Assembly: GCA_003249255.1 (NCBI GenBank)
Contig: QKJP01000066.1
Span: 124,001-188,000, forward strand
DNA from: Bacteroidales bacterium
GTDB taxonomy: Bacteria; Bacteroidota; Bacteroidia; Bacteroidales; Marinilabiliaceae
Length of the DNA stretch: 64,000 nt
Reading direction: 5' to 3'
The notes under the pieces were generated by a model. It made no database searches, was not told where the DNA came from, and saw only the letters and a program-made list of their open reading frames with translations. The position numbers and the translations under genes are program-made. Position 1 is the stretch's first letter, and each line of letters opens with the position of its first letter. Of the stretch, positions 31,883 through 39,691 are shown piece by piece.

Positions 31883-32697
31883 TATTTCTTCTTATAATAC
31901 TTCATTGCTTCCGGCATGTTTTTCTTTAGGTTACTAATCCGGGTTTGATCAGCCGGGTGAGTACTTAAAAACTCAGGTGGTTTTTGACCTCCACTTGCAG
32001 CCATTCGTTGCCAGAACTCAACTGCTTCATTTGGATTATAGCCTGCCATAGACATAAATATTAACCCAAGGCGGTCTGCTTCTGTCTCATGGGTTCTCGA
32101 AAATGGAAGCATTATACCCACTTGAGCACCTACACCAAATGCAGCTAAATATAGATTCTTGGTTTGTTCCGGTTTTTTATCTAATGCTACGGAGAGTGCC
32201 ATCCCACCCATTTGTAAGCCTAATTGCTGACTCATGCGTTCACTACCATGTTTTGCAATAGCATGGGCAATTTCATGTCCCATTACAACAGCTAATCCGG
32301 CTTCTGTTTTGGTATATGGTAGTATTCCAGTATAGAAAACCACTTTACCACCAGGCATACACCAGGCATTTGGAGTATTGTCATCCACTAAGTTAAACTC
32401 CCACTGAAAGCCTTTTATAACATCGCTATGACCTTTTTTTTGCATGTATTCTTCAACTGCTTTTGCAATGTTATTTCCTACTCTTTTAACCATTGCAGTT
32501 TGGGCTTTGTCCGTTGAAAGCTTATTCTCTTTTAAAAATTGATTGTAGTTTGAAAAACTCATTGAATTCATTTGAGAATCCGGAATCACGTTCAATTGCC
32601 TTCTCCCTGTAATAGGTACTGTAGAACAAGCCATGATAATTGCTGATAAAAAGAGCATTACTACTCCTGATTTCCACTTTCTTTTAAAGATTGTCAT
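31882..32697 (-). CDS. M48 family metallopeptidase, lipoprotein
   Basis: A zinc protease of the HtpX/Oma1-like M48 family, expected on the periplasmic side. The 271-aa protein has a lipoprotein signal (LFLSAIIMAC, Cys near residue 24), the motif HEIAHAIAKHG and the downstream Glu in ETEADRLGL that completes the zinc site. The segment CMPGGKVVFYTGIL is typical of BepA/LoiP-like enzymes that handle misfolded outer-membrane proteins. I start at the ATG at 32697; the longer frame would place eight extra residues before the signal peptide. It has no operon partners. Confidence 0.92.
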   Translation of the reverse strand: MTIFKRKWKSGVVMLFLSAIIMACSTVPITGRRQLNVIPDSQMNSMSFSNYNQFLKENKLSTDKAQTAMVKRVGNNIAKAVEEYMQKKGHSDVIKGFQWEFNLVDDNTPNAWCMPGGKVVFYTGILPYTKTEAGLAVVMGHEIAHAIAKHGSERMSQQLGLQMGGMALSVALDKKPEQTKNLYLAAFGVGAQVGIMLPFSRTHETEADRLGLIFMSMAGYNPNEAVEFWQRMAASGGQKPPEFLSTHPADQTRISNLKKNMPEAMKYYKKK

Positions 32698-32791
32698 ATA
32701 CTGTAAGTTTTTAATTCGCAAAAATGTGTTTTAATAAAACTAAAATATGATTATCGTTGAATAATATGAAATAACTTTCTATTAAAAAAAC

Positions 32792-32821
32792 AAAAATCCC
32801 GAATGTTAGACATCCGGGATT
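32792..32821 (-). terminator. Terminator of the carbonic anhydrase gene
   Basis: Stem AATCCCG.ATGT/ACAT.CGGGATT with loop TAG; T-rich on the minus strand. Confidence 0.8.
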
Positions 32822-32842
32822 ATTATTTGGTCATTTTTAATG

Positions 32843-33655
32843 TTATTCAGTATATGAAAATACTTTTCGTTCATTTAAAGGCTTAGTCGGGCGATAATTG
32901 TTATGTAAAATTTTCGAAAACTCGGTAATTTGTTCTGCCGATGCTTCTTGTGGGGTTTGTAACACATACCAATTCACAACTTCCGAGCATGGAGGTGTTG
33001 TTAATGAACCGCTGTAATTGTAATAACTTAAATTACTTGGGATTAATTCTTTTAAATCAATTACATCCTCTGAAACAAAATCACCTTTTTCAGTAGGAAA
33101 TTGAGTTAAATATTTTGAAAACAGATCATATTCTTTTCCTTCTTTAAACATAAAACCTAGTACAGCAAAGTCTGTATCATTGTTTTTGTGTACAAAGTGA
33201 ACTTCAATTGGTGAATGCGCATCGTTTATTTTATGCTCACTTAAGGCATGATAATGAAATTGTAGTAATTTATATTTCTTCTCGCCAATCATTAAATAAT
33301 TTTCACCTGACACATTAAATTGAACAGTATGACCATTATTAACAACACTAACATTGGACGTATTATACTCCGTAGTTAATTTAAACAAACTGTCATTACT
33401 AGTAGCATCACTGGTAATGATGTTAATTGGTGCTTGAGAATTACCACCACACGCACTATACCCCGGGCAAATATCTTTCCAGTTTTCAGGACCTTCTTCA
33501 CCTTCATACGACCAATGTGCATGAGAACAGTCTGCATGTTGCTCTTTATGAGCATTTTCATTTTGTGAATCAGATTGATTGTGGCTAGAGTGTGAGTTAC
33601 AACCAAATGTAACCAATAAACTACCAACAATAAATAAAGAGTAAAATTTATTCAT
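32843..33655 (-). CDS. Alpha-class carbonic anhydrase, lipoprotein
   Basis: Interconverts CO2 and bicarbonate outside the cytoplasm. The 270-aa protein has a lipoprotein signal (Cys19 in VTFGC), a short His-rich spacer (residues 20-47), and the alpha-CA domain starting HWSYEGEEGPENW. Zinc ligands are His134 and His136 in FHYH and His153 in EVHFVH; SQAPINI and SLTTPPCSEVVNWYV are further family signatures. Two cysteines (63 and about 228) could form the usual disulfide. The promoter at 33687-33719 is well formed. Confidence 0.95.
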   Translation of the reverse strand: MNKFYSLFIVGSLLVTFGCNSHSSHNQSDSQNENAHKEQHADCSHAHWSYEGEEGPENWKDICPGYSACGGNSQAPINIITSDATSNDSLFKLTTEYNTSNVSVVNNGHTVQFNVSGENYLMIGEKKYKLLQFHYHALSEHKINDAHSPIEVHFVHKNNDTDFAVLGFMFKEGKEYDLFSKYLTQFPTEKGDFVSEDVIDLKELIPSNLSYYNYSGSLTTPPCSEVVNWYVLQTPQEASAEQITEFSKILHNNYRPTKPLNERKVFSYTE

Positions 33656-33686
33656 AAATGTCTTTTTTAATAATTAAAATTCGAAG

Positions 33687-33719
33687 CAAATGTAAAGAAA
33701 ATTCGATGTTCTTGTCAAA
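33687..33719 (-). promoter_or_regulatory. Promoter of the carbonic anhydrase gene
   Basis: On the minus strand TTTG (33716-33719), a 21-bp spacer and TACATTTG (33687-33694). The -33 element lies in the T run of the terminator of the preceding gene pair. Confidence 0.65.
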
Positions 33720-33761
33720 AAAAAAATGTTACAGTGTAATTTTACTTACAACTGCAACATT
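33717..33761 (-). terminator. Terminator of the two-gene unit 33807-34375
   Basis: On the minus strand the stem AATGTTGCAGT/ACTGTAACATT (one mismatch) is followed by about nine T. Confidence 0.85.
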
Positions 33762-33806
33762 CTTTAAAATATACTTGGATAAGAAAAAAGTCTACTTTTT
33801 AGTATC

Positions 33807-34118
33807 TTATGAGAAACGAATTTCAATTTCCTCTTCACTACCCTTCTTTGGTGCCAATTCAAACCTCCCTTTAGGACTTATGATTAGCTTATTTTTGGCT
33901 GCTGAACGAATAATTCTTTGTTGTAGAAAATTTGCATCATCCTCTTTCATTTCTTTATTAAAATAAACATAGAAGGTATTAGATGATTTATCATCGTATT
34001 GAATTAAAAATGCATTACTTTCAATAAATAACAAATCATCATATGGATATGATAAATTAAAACCCAAATCTTCAATTACTTCTTTTATTGGTGTTAAATC
34101 TCTATATATAGTTCCCAT
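33807..34118 (-). CDS. Small protein of unknown function (103 aa)
   Basis: I do not recognise a family. The 103-aa sequence has no signal peptide, membrane segment or cysteine; it looks like a small alpha/beta domain with alternating hydrophobic strands (FLIQYDDKSSNTFYVYFN) and a charged C-terminus. It lies 5 bp after the Nif11-like gene on the same strand and shares its terminator, so the two products are probably made together and may interact. No paralogue is in the window. Confidence 0.75.
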   Translation of the reverse strand: MGTIYRDLTPIKEVIEDLGFNLSYPYDDLLFIESNAFLIQYDDKSSNTFYVYFNKEMKEDDANFLQQRIIRSAAKNKLIISPKGRFELAPKKGSEEEIEIRFS

Positions 34119-34123
34119 ATTCT

Positions 34124-34375
34124 TTATTTTGTGGCATTAACTACCAGTTTAACTAAATTAACTACGTTAAATAATTTATCGGCATCTTCAGAAAACTGAC
34201 ATTCTGAATGCATGTGTGTGATAGCTTCTTCAAATTCACCTGGCGTATAATCCAAGTCATTCTCCTCACAAAATTTGGTTAACCCCTCAAATCCTTGCAC
34301 CTTGTACAGTGATTTACGAAAAGCAGCATCAGAGTCTACTTTTTTGATAAATTTCATTGCATTCCCAATCGACAT
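34124..34375 (-). CDS. Small Nif11-domain-like protein (83 aa)
   Basis: The 83-aa protein resembles the Nif11 domain: start MSIGNAMKFIKKVDSDAAFR, then a helical FEGLTKFCEENDLDYTPGEF, which corresponds to the family pattern of helix, Asp-x-Thr-Pro-x-E/D-helix. Nif11 domains occur in nitrogen-fixation clusters and as leaders of some modified peptides. Here there is no Gly-Gly cleavage site or Cys/Ser/Thr-rich core, and no modification enzyme is near, so a peptide natural product is not supported. It is followed by the 103-aa gene. The promoter was not identified. Confidence 0.75.
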   Translation of the reverse strand: MSIGNAMKFIKKVDSDAAFRKSLYKVQGFEGLTKFCEENDLDYTPGEFEEAITHMHSECQFSEDADKLFNVVNLVKLVVNATK

Positions 34376-34919
34376 AAGCTCAAATTTTACATTATTGTTA
34401 CCTTTTTATTTAGTTGTTCCTACATTTTTGTAGGATTCAAATCTATCTTCTTGTAATTAACTAAGGATAAACCAGTGTTTTACAAGAAAACTTCATCTCC
34501 CTACTAATTATTGTGCAAGATGGATGCCATAAAAAGGCAGTTTGATGCTTTACCGATATTATATGTTGATATAGGACTATAAAAGTCTTTTAATGTGTAG
34601 ATGTACTAATGCTTTGATGTGCAAATGTAAATAAACTCTCTACTGACTTTCCTACCTTATAAAGTCTTAATATCCAGATAATTAACAATTACTACTAGAT
34701 TGAAGTTGAATAGGATCATGGATTCACCACAAAAAACTTATAGCTCAACGATAGCAATTGAAAGAATCTTAGTGTGATAAAAAAAGTTTGAGGTCGGAAG
34801 TATGCTACATATTCCTACATATTAATAGGAAGTTATTCTCAAAGTAAGTATTTATTTACTAACCACTAAATAATCATCGGACTATGCACTTGAAAGTACG
34901 TTTATTTAATTTACAGACA
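34376..34919. other. Gene-free region upstream of the Nif11-like gene
   Basis: About 540 bp without a supported gene. It holds the palindrome CCTACA-TTTT-TGTAGG at 34419-34434, a TTCCTA...TAGGAA pair near 34815, and a short degenerate repeat containing GATGTGCAAATG near 34615. Confidence 0.45.
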
Positions 34920-36086
34920 TTATTTTCTACTATCAGCAATTTGTTTCAGTGCCTTTTCTATGATTGATCTCGGACTGGCTACATTTAATCGCATATATCC
35001 CTTTCCTTCTGCACCAAAAGTACTGCCGTCGCTTAGGCCAACTTTGGCTTTATCTATAAGAAAACGTTTTAATTCATTTTGTTCCATACCCCATTCTTTA
35101 AAATCCAACCATAATAAATAAGTGGCTTCAGGCTCAATAACTTTTACTCCTTTAATATTATTTTGAATAAAGTCTTTTACAAATTGGATGTTGCCTTCGA
35201 TGTATGCAATTAATTCCTTTAACCATTCACGTCCTTCATTGTAGGCTGTTTCTGTAATTACTCCTGAAAAAACATGCCCCATGTGCATTTGTAATCCATT
35301 TTGCTTTTTTCGGTAGGCTCTTAAAAGTTTTTCATTTGATGAAATAACATACGAAGTACTAAATCCTGCAATGTTAAATGTTTTAGATGGTGCCATAAAA
35401 ACCAGACAATTATTTGCGGCTTCTTCATTTAAGGAAGCAAAAGGAATGTGTTTATGCCCAAATAAAGTTAAATCAGAATGAATTTCATCTGCCAATACCA
35501 AAACATTGTGCTTTAAACATATTTCGTGAATTCGTAGCAACTCTTCCTTTGTCCATACACGGCTAACCGGATTGTGAGGATTACACATCATAAAAATCTT
35601 CGTTGAAGGTTTGGCAGCCATTTCTTCAAATTCATCGAAGTTAATTTCATAGCGACCATTTTTCTCCACTAAAGAGTTCTTAAGCAATTCCCTGTCATTA
35701 TCTTCTACTACATGATAAAAAGGATAATATACTGGTGTTTGAATAATTACTCCATCTCCCGGATTAGAAAAAGCCAAGACCGAAATTACCAATGCTGGTA
35801 CCACACCGGGTGAAAATTCTACCCAATCAGGATTTACATTCCAATTGTGCTTATAGGCTTGCCAATCTGCAATTGCTTTTCTAAATGGCTCTTTACGAAC
35901 GGTATATCCATATATCTCGTGCTGAGAACGTTCCTGAATAGCTTTTTGGACTTCCGGTGGTGCAGCAAAGTCCATATCTGCCACCCATAGCGGAATAACA
36001 TCTTCCGATCCAAAATACGCTTCTCTTAAATCTAACTTGTACGCATTGGTACCTTTTCTATCTATAATCCTATCAAAATTGTACAT
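34920..36086 (-). CDS. PatB/MalY-type aminotransferase (C-S lyase)
   Basis: A PLP enzyme of the aminotransferase class I fold, MalY/PatB branch, whose members cleave cystathionine or other cysteine S-conjugates. The 388-aa protein has the diagnostic start NFDRIIDRKGTNAYKLD, the VIPLWVADMDFAAPPEV segment, MCNPHNPVSRVW, DEIHSDLTLFGHKHIPFAS and the PLP lysine in APSKTFNIAG. Length is typical. The substrate cannot be settled from sequence. A terminator for the upstream epimerase gene lies in the 94-bp gap, so it has its own transcript. Confidence 0.93.
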   Translation of the reverse strand: MYNFDRIIDRKGTNAYKLDLREAYFGSEDVIPLWVADMDFAAPPEVQKAIQERSQHEIYGYTVRKEPFRKAIADWQAYKHNWNVNPDWVEFSPGVVPALVISVLAFSNPGDGVIIQTPVYYPFYHVVEDNDRELLKNSLVEKNGRYEINFDEFEEMAAKPSTKIFMMCNPHNPVSRVWTKEELLRIHEICLKHNVLVLADEIHSDLTLFGHKHIPFASLNEEAANNCLVFMAPSKTFNIAGFSTSYVISSNEKLLRAYRKKQNGLQMHMGHVFSGVITETAYNEGREWLKELIAYIEGNIQFVKDFIQNNIKGVKVIEPEATYLLWLDFKEWGMEQNELKRFLIDKAKVGLSDGSTFGAEGKGYMRLNVASPRSIIEKALKQIADSRK

Positions 36087-36107
36087 TTTCCCTAATCTTT
36101 TTACATG

Positions 36108-36128
36108 AAAAAAGGGCGCATGCCCTTT
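36108..36128 (-). terminator. Terminator of the epimerase gene
   Basis: Stem AAAGGGC/GCCCTTT with a 4-base loop; six T follow on the minus strand. Confidence 0.85.
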
Positions 36129-36180
36129 CTTTATTCTATTTGAATATATAAACTACCTACTCGATGAGTTTGTTTAATGT

Positions 36181-37167
36181 TTATTTTAAATTTTTCCAGT
36201 ACCACTCTACAGCTTCTTTTAATCCTTCCTTAATGCTGTATTTTGGATCATAACCTAATAAACTCTTTGCTTTATCAATAGATGCTAAACTGTGCGGGAT
36301 ATCCCCTGCTCTATTTGGACCATAAGTAGTTGGTACATCTTTAATGATAGAATCAAATTCGCTCAAAAAAGTTCTTAAATAATTGACCAATTCATTTAAA
36401 TCTGTTCGTTCACCAAAGGCTACATTATATACCGTATTAATGGCTTCTTTGTTTTCTGCTGTTGCGGCTAATTCATTGGCTTGAATAACGTTTTTTATAT
36501 AGGTAAAGTCGCGGCTATAGCTTCCATCGCCATTTATGGTTGGAGACTGGTGGTTGATAAACTGTTTGACAAACAATGGAATAACAGCAGCATAAGCTCC
36601 ATTGGGGTCTTGTCGTCGACCAAACACATTGAAATACCTTAAACCGATTAACTCCAATCCGTATAAATTTGAAAAAACATCAGCATATAACTCATTAACA
36701 TATTTGGTAATGGCATAAGGAGACAGTGGTTTACCAATTTTTTCTTCCACTTTAGGTAATGCTTTACTATCTCCATATGTTGAAGAACTGGCAGCATAAA
36801 CCATACGCTTAACTCCAGCTTCTTTTGCTGCAACGAGCATGTTTAAAAAACCGGAAACATTAACCTCATTGGATGTAATAGGATCTTTAATAGAGCGTGG
36901 TACTGAGCCTAATGCAGCTTGGTGCAGAATTACTGATTTATCTTTTACAGCTCTCTTACAAGTATCCAAATCCCGAATATCTCCTTCGATTAATGTAAAG
37001 TTTGAGTTCGTTAAAAAAGGCTCAATATTTTCTCTTTTTCCGGTAGAAAAGTTATCAAGACAAGTCACAGTGTTATTTTGCTGTAAAAAATGCTCCACAA
37101 GATTAGAACCAATAAACCCTGCTCCACCTGTAATTAGTATATTCTGGTTTTCTAATTTTCTAGTCAT
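36181..37167 (-). CDS. UDP-GlcNAc/GalNAc 4-epimerase-like SDR (WbpP type)
   Basis: An extended short-chain dehydrogenase that interconverts UDP-sugars for surface polysaccharide. The 328-aa protein has the NAD-binding GGAGFIGSNLVEHF (about residues 14-27), catalytic Ser in AASSSTYGD and the YxxxK pair in SPYAITKYVNE. LRYFNVFGRRQDPNGAYAAV is the WbpP/TviC-type substrate segment, which suggests N-acetylated UDP-hexosamine. No other polysaccharide gene is close, so it is a stand-alone supply enzyme. rny is upstream with its own terminator between. Confidence 0.9.
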   Translation of the reverse strand: MTRKLENQNILITGGAGFIGSNLVEHFLQQNNTVTCLDNFSTGKRENIEPFLTNSNFTLIEGDIRDLDTCKRAVKDKSVILHQAALGSVPRSIKDPITSNEVNVSGFLNMLVAAKEAGVKRMVYAASSSTYGDSKALPKVEEKIGKPLSPYAITKYVNELYADVFSNLYGLELIGLRYFNVFGRRQDPNGAYAAVIPLFVKQFINHQSPTINGDGSYSRDFTYIKNVIQANELAATAENKEAINTVYNVAFGERTDLNELVNYLRTFLSEFDSIIKDVPTTYGPNRAGDIPHSLASIDKAKSLLGYDPKYSIKEGLKEAVEWYWKNLK

Positions 37168-37225
37168 TGAAAAGTGATTTTTTATATGGAGAAAGATAAA
37201 GAAAATATGTTTGAAATTCTACAAT

Positions 37226-37251
37226 AAAAAAAAGCGGCACTTGGCCGCTTT
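37226..37251 (-). terminator. Terminator of the zapB-like / zapA / rny unit
   Basis: Stem AAAGCGGC/GCCGCTTT with a 5-base loop; a T run follows on the minus strand. Confidence 0.88.
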
Positions 37252-37272
37252 GTCTTGTTATCTGTTTAACCG

Positions 37273-38811
37273 TTACTTTGCGTAACTAATTGCTCTTGTT
37301 TCACGAATAACGGTGATTTTAACCTGACCAGGATAAGTCATTTCAGTTTGGATCTTGCGTGCCAAATCAAATGATAATTCTTCTGCTTCCTTGTCTGAAG
37401 TCTTTTCAGCACCTACAATTACACGTAATTCACGACCAGCTTGAATGGCATAAGTCTTCATTACATTAGGGTAAGAAAGCGCTAATCCTTCAAGGTCTTT
37501 TAAACGTTTTACATAAGCTTCTGCAACTTCACGACGAGCACCAGGTCGAGCACCTGAGATGGCATCACACACTTGAACAATTGGCGCAATTAAAGTTGTC
37601 ATTTCGACTTCATCGTGGTGAGCTCCAATGGCGTTACAGATATCTGGCTTCTCTTTATATTTTTCAGCCAGCTTCATACCCAAAATAGCATGTGGTAATT
37701 CTGGATCTTCATCAGATACTTTACCAATATCATGTAATAAACCTGCACGTTTAGCTTTTTTAGCATTTAGACCAAGCTCTGAGGCCATAACTGCACATAA
37801 GTTAGCCGTTTCGCGCGAATGTTGAAGTAAGTTTTGTCCATAAGAAGAACGATACTTCATTTTACCTATTAATTTAATTAACTCTGGGTGGAGACCATGA
37901 ATTCCTAAATCGATAGTTGTACGCTTACCGGTTTCAATCATTTCTTCTTCTACCTGCTTCTTAACCTTATTCACTACCTCCTCAATACGAGCTGGGTGAA
38001 TACGCCCATCGGAAACCAATTGGTGAAGTGCTAAACGAGCAACCTCACGACGCATCGGATCAAAAGCCGAAAGTACAATTGCTTCCGGTGTATCATCAAC
38101 AATAATTTCAACTCCGGTTGCTGCTTCTAAAGCTCTAATGTTACGTCCTTCTCGACCAATGATACGACCTTTCATTTCATCCGAATCAATGTGGAATACA
38201 GTTACTGAGTTTTCAATGGCAGTTTCAGTTGCAACACGCTGTACAGTATTAAGAACAATGCGTTTAGATTCTTTGGTTGCATTGATTTTAGCTTCATCCA
38301 TAATGTCGTTGATGTAGGACATCGCTTCAGTTTTAGCTTCAGCTTTCATGCTTTCAATCAACATTTCTTTAGCTTCCTCACCAGACATACCAGAAATAGC
38401 TTCTAATTGCTCAACCTGTTGTTTGTGCAACTTATCCACCTCTTCATTTTTCTTTTCAAGAATGGATAATTGATTGGTTAAGTTACCTCTAATGACCTCA
38501 ACTTCTTTGTTTTTGCGTTGTAGCTCTTCATTCTTTTGGTTGAAACTTCCCTCCCGCTGCTTTAGTTTGTTTTCAATTGCAACAACCTTAGAATTTCGGG
38601 AGTTAATCTCCTTCTCGTGCTCACTTTTTAATTGAAGAAATTTTTCTTTCGCCTGAAGAATTTTTTCCTTTTTGATTACTTCAGCCTTTTCTTTCGCTTC
38701 ACTAATTATTTTTTCACTTCTGCTCTTCATCGCTTTGGAGATTAACAGCCATGTTATCACACCTCCAACGAGAAAAGCAGCAATAGAACTAATTACTAAC
38801 TCGATTCCCAT
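37273..38811 (-). CDS. rny: Ribonuclease Y
   Basis: A membrane-anchored endoribonuclease that starts mRNA decay. The 512-aa protein has an N-terminal transmembrane helix ([21 protein letters not shown]), a long coiled coil (about 28-190), a KH RNA-binding domain ([20 protein letters not shown]) and an HD hydrolase domain with [14 protein letters not shown]. All catalytic elements are present. It follows zapA on the same strand after 100 bp that contain a stem-loop RNA candidate. Linkage of zapA with rny is common in Bacteroidota. Confidence 0.96.
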   Translation of the reverse strand: MGIELVISSIAAFLVGGVITWLLISKAMKSRSEKIISEAKEKAEVIKKEKILQAKEKFLQLKSEHEKEINSRNSKVVAIENKLKQREGSFNQKNEELQRKNKEVEVIRGNLTNQLSILEKKNEEVDKLHKQQVEQLEAISGMSGEEAKEMLIESMKAEAKTEAMSYINDIMDEAKINATKESKRIVLNTVQRVATETAIENSVTVFHIDSDEMKGRIIGREGRNIRALEAATGVEIIVDDTPEAIVLSAFDPMRREVARLALHQLVSDGRIHPARIEEVVNKVKKQVEEEMIETGKRTTIDLGIHGLHPELIKLIGKMKYRSSYGQNLLQHSRETANLCAVMASELGLNAKKAKRAGLLHDIGKVSDEDPELPHAILGMKLAEKYKEKPDICNAIGAHHDEVEMTTLIAPIVQVCDAISGARPGARREVAEAYVKRLKDLEGLALSYPNVMKTYAIQAGRELRVIVGAEKTSDKEAEELSFDLARKIQTEMTYPGQVKITVIRETRAISYAK

Positions 38812-38827
38812 AATTTAAGTATTTATA

Positions 38828-38908
38828 TATATAATAAAACCGCATTATAACACCTATCTCCATTAGGAAATAAGTCTACAATGCGGGTAATTTCTATGTT
38901 GTATGATT
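38828..38908 (-). ncRNA. Candidate structured RNA between zapA and rny (possibly 6S-like)
   Basis: On the minus strand CCGCATT (38880-38886) pairs perfectly with AATGCGG (38840-38846), enclosing an asymmetric internal loop and a small apical CCTA/TAGG stem, followed by TTTTATTATA. The 100-bp gap is otherwise unexplained. A long stem with a central bubble, and the position downstream of zapA, recall 6S RNA, for which a Bacteroidota version (6S-Flavo) is known. I could not compare with that model, so the identity is a guess and the ends are approximate. Confidence 0.4.
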
Positions 38909-38911
38909 ACT

Positions 38912-39217
38912 TTATAAAACTTCGTTGCTCGAACCGGAGATAACGTCGTCCAATTGTTCATTCAGTTCTCTAACTGCGTCAATAAAAGGGTCAACATCAT
39001 GTTTAGTTTCCAACTCTAACAATCTGATAACGAACTGGAGAGCAGCCATGCTCAAAAAATCCTGTTCATCTTTATCAGTGTAACGTTGTTTATATTGTAA
39101 TACTTTATCATTTATAAGCTTGGCCGCTAAACGGATACGTTCTTCATCATTACGGTCAATACGAAGCGGATAATATCTATCTGCTACATTAACTCGTATT
39201 GAAAGTTTGTCATCCAT
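38912..39217 (-). CDS. zapA: Cell division protein ZapA
   Basis: ZapA promotes bundling of FtsZ filaments at midcell. The 101-aa protein begins LSIRVNVADRYYPLRIDRND, followed by EERIRLAAKLINDKVLQYK, the usual N-terminal FtsZ-binding globular part, then DFLSMAALQFVIRLLELE and a C-terminal helix for tetramerisation. It is 9 bp after the coiled-coil gene and upstream of the rny region on the same strand, which suggests one transcript. Confidence 0.92.
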   Translation of the reverse strand: MDDKLSIRVNVADRYYPLRIDRNDEERIRLAAKLINDKVLQYKQRYTDKDEQDFLSMAALQFVIRLLELETKHDVDPFIDAVRELNEQLDDVISGSSNEVL

Positions 39218-39226
39218 CCTTGTTGC

Positions 39227-39520
39227 TTAACGGTTTAAAAGCGCTATACAATTGTCTATTTCCCGCACAATTTGGTCAATTCTTTTCTTCGTCCCACTCG
39301 CTTCTTCACTTCCAGATACTAATTCCTTTGTTAACTTTAAATTGTTGAAGTGCTTCTCTAACTCACTATATTCTTTTGCACTTTTCTCCAACTGGTCGGT
39401 TAATTGTTGCTTTTCTTTTTCTAAAAGCAAAACCTCATGTTTTAATCCTTGATGTTGTTCAATCAAGAGATTAATTTTTTTCTTTAGTTCAACAAGTAAT
39501 TCAGTATTTGGATCAGTCAT
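39227..39520 (-). CDS. ZapB-like coiled-coil protein
   Basis: The 97-aa protein is almost entirely coiled coil (LVELKKKINLLIEQHQGLKH and the heptads that follow), with a short C-terminal helix QIVREIDNCIALLNR. Its size, coiled coil and position directly upstream of zapA suggest a ZapB-like partner linking ZapA and the division ring; sequence similarity to ZapB proper cannot be shown by eye. I start at the ATG at 39520, not the TTG two codons earlier. Confidence 0.82.
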   Translation of the reverse strand: MTDPNTELLVELKKKINLLIEQHQGLKHEVLLLEKEKQQLTDQLEKSAKEYSELEKHFNNLKLTKELVSGSEEASGTKKRIDQIVREIDNCIALLNR

Positions 39521-39540
39521 AACCAAATTTTATCAATAGA

Positions 39541-39548
39541 CAAAGTTA
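39541..39548 (-). promoter_or_regulatory. Promoter -7 element of the zapA-rny unit
   Basis: The minus strand reads TAACTTTG, fitting TAnnTTTG, about 20 bp before the ATG of the coiled-coil gene. Confidence 0.45.
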
Positions 39549-39691
39549 ACATAGGATTTTCTAAATTAAAAACAAAGCTTTAACTCTTTTCGCACCTTTT
39601 TAACAATTATTTTAGAATCTGAGGGTTGCAAGTCCAACTTTTTTAGTTCGCACCCGTTACTTTGGTAAAATAGCTTACTTTTACAGCGAAT

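Noticed and set aside
33731-33741. TTACAGTGTAA as another operator of the XRE family
   Set aside because: The spacer is one base, not two, and the bases are part of the stem of the terminator at 33717-33761.
34124-34375. Nif11-type precursor of a modified peptide
   Set aside because: No Gly-Gly leader cleavage site, no Cys/Ser/Thr-rich core and no modification or export genes nearby.
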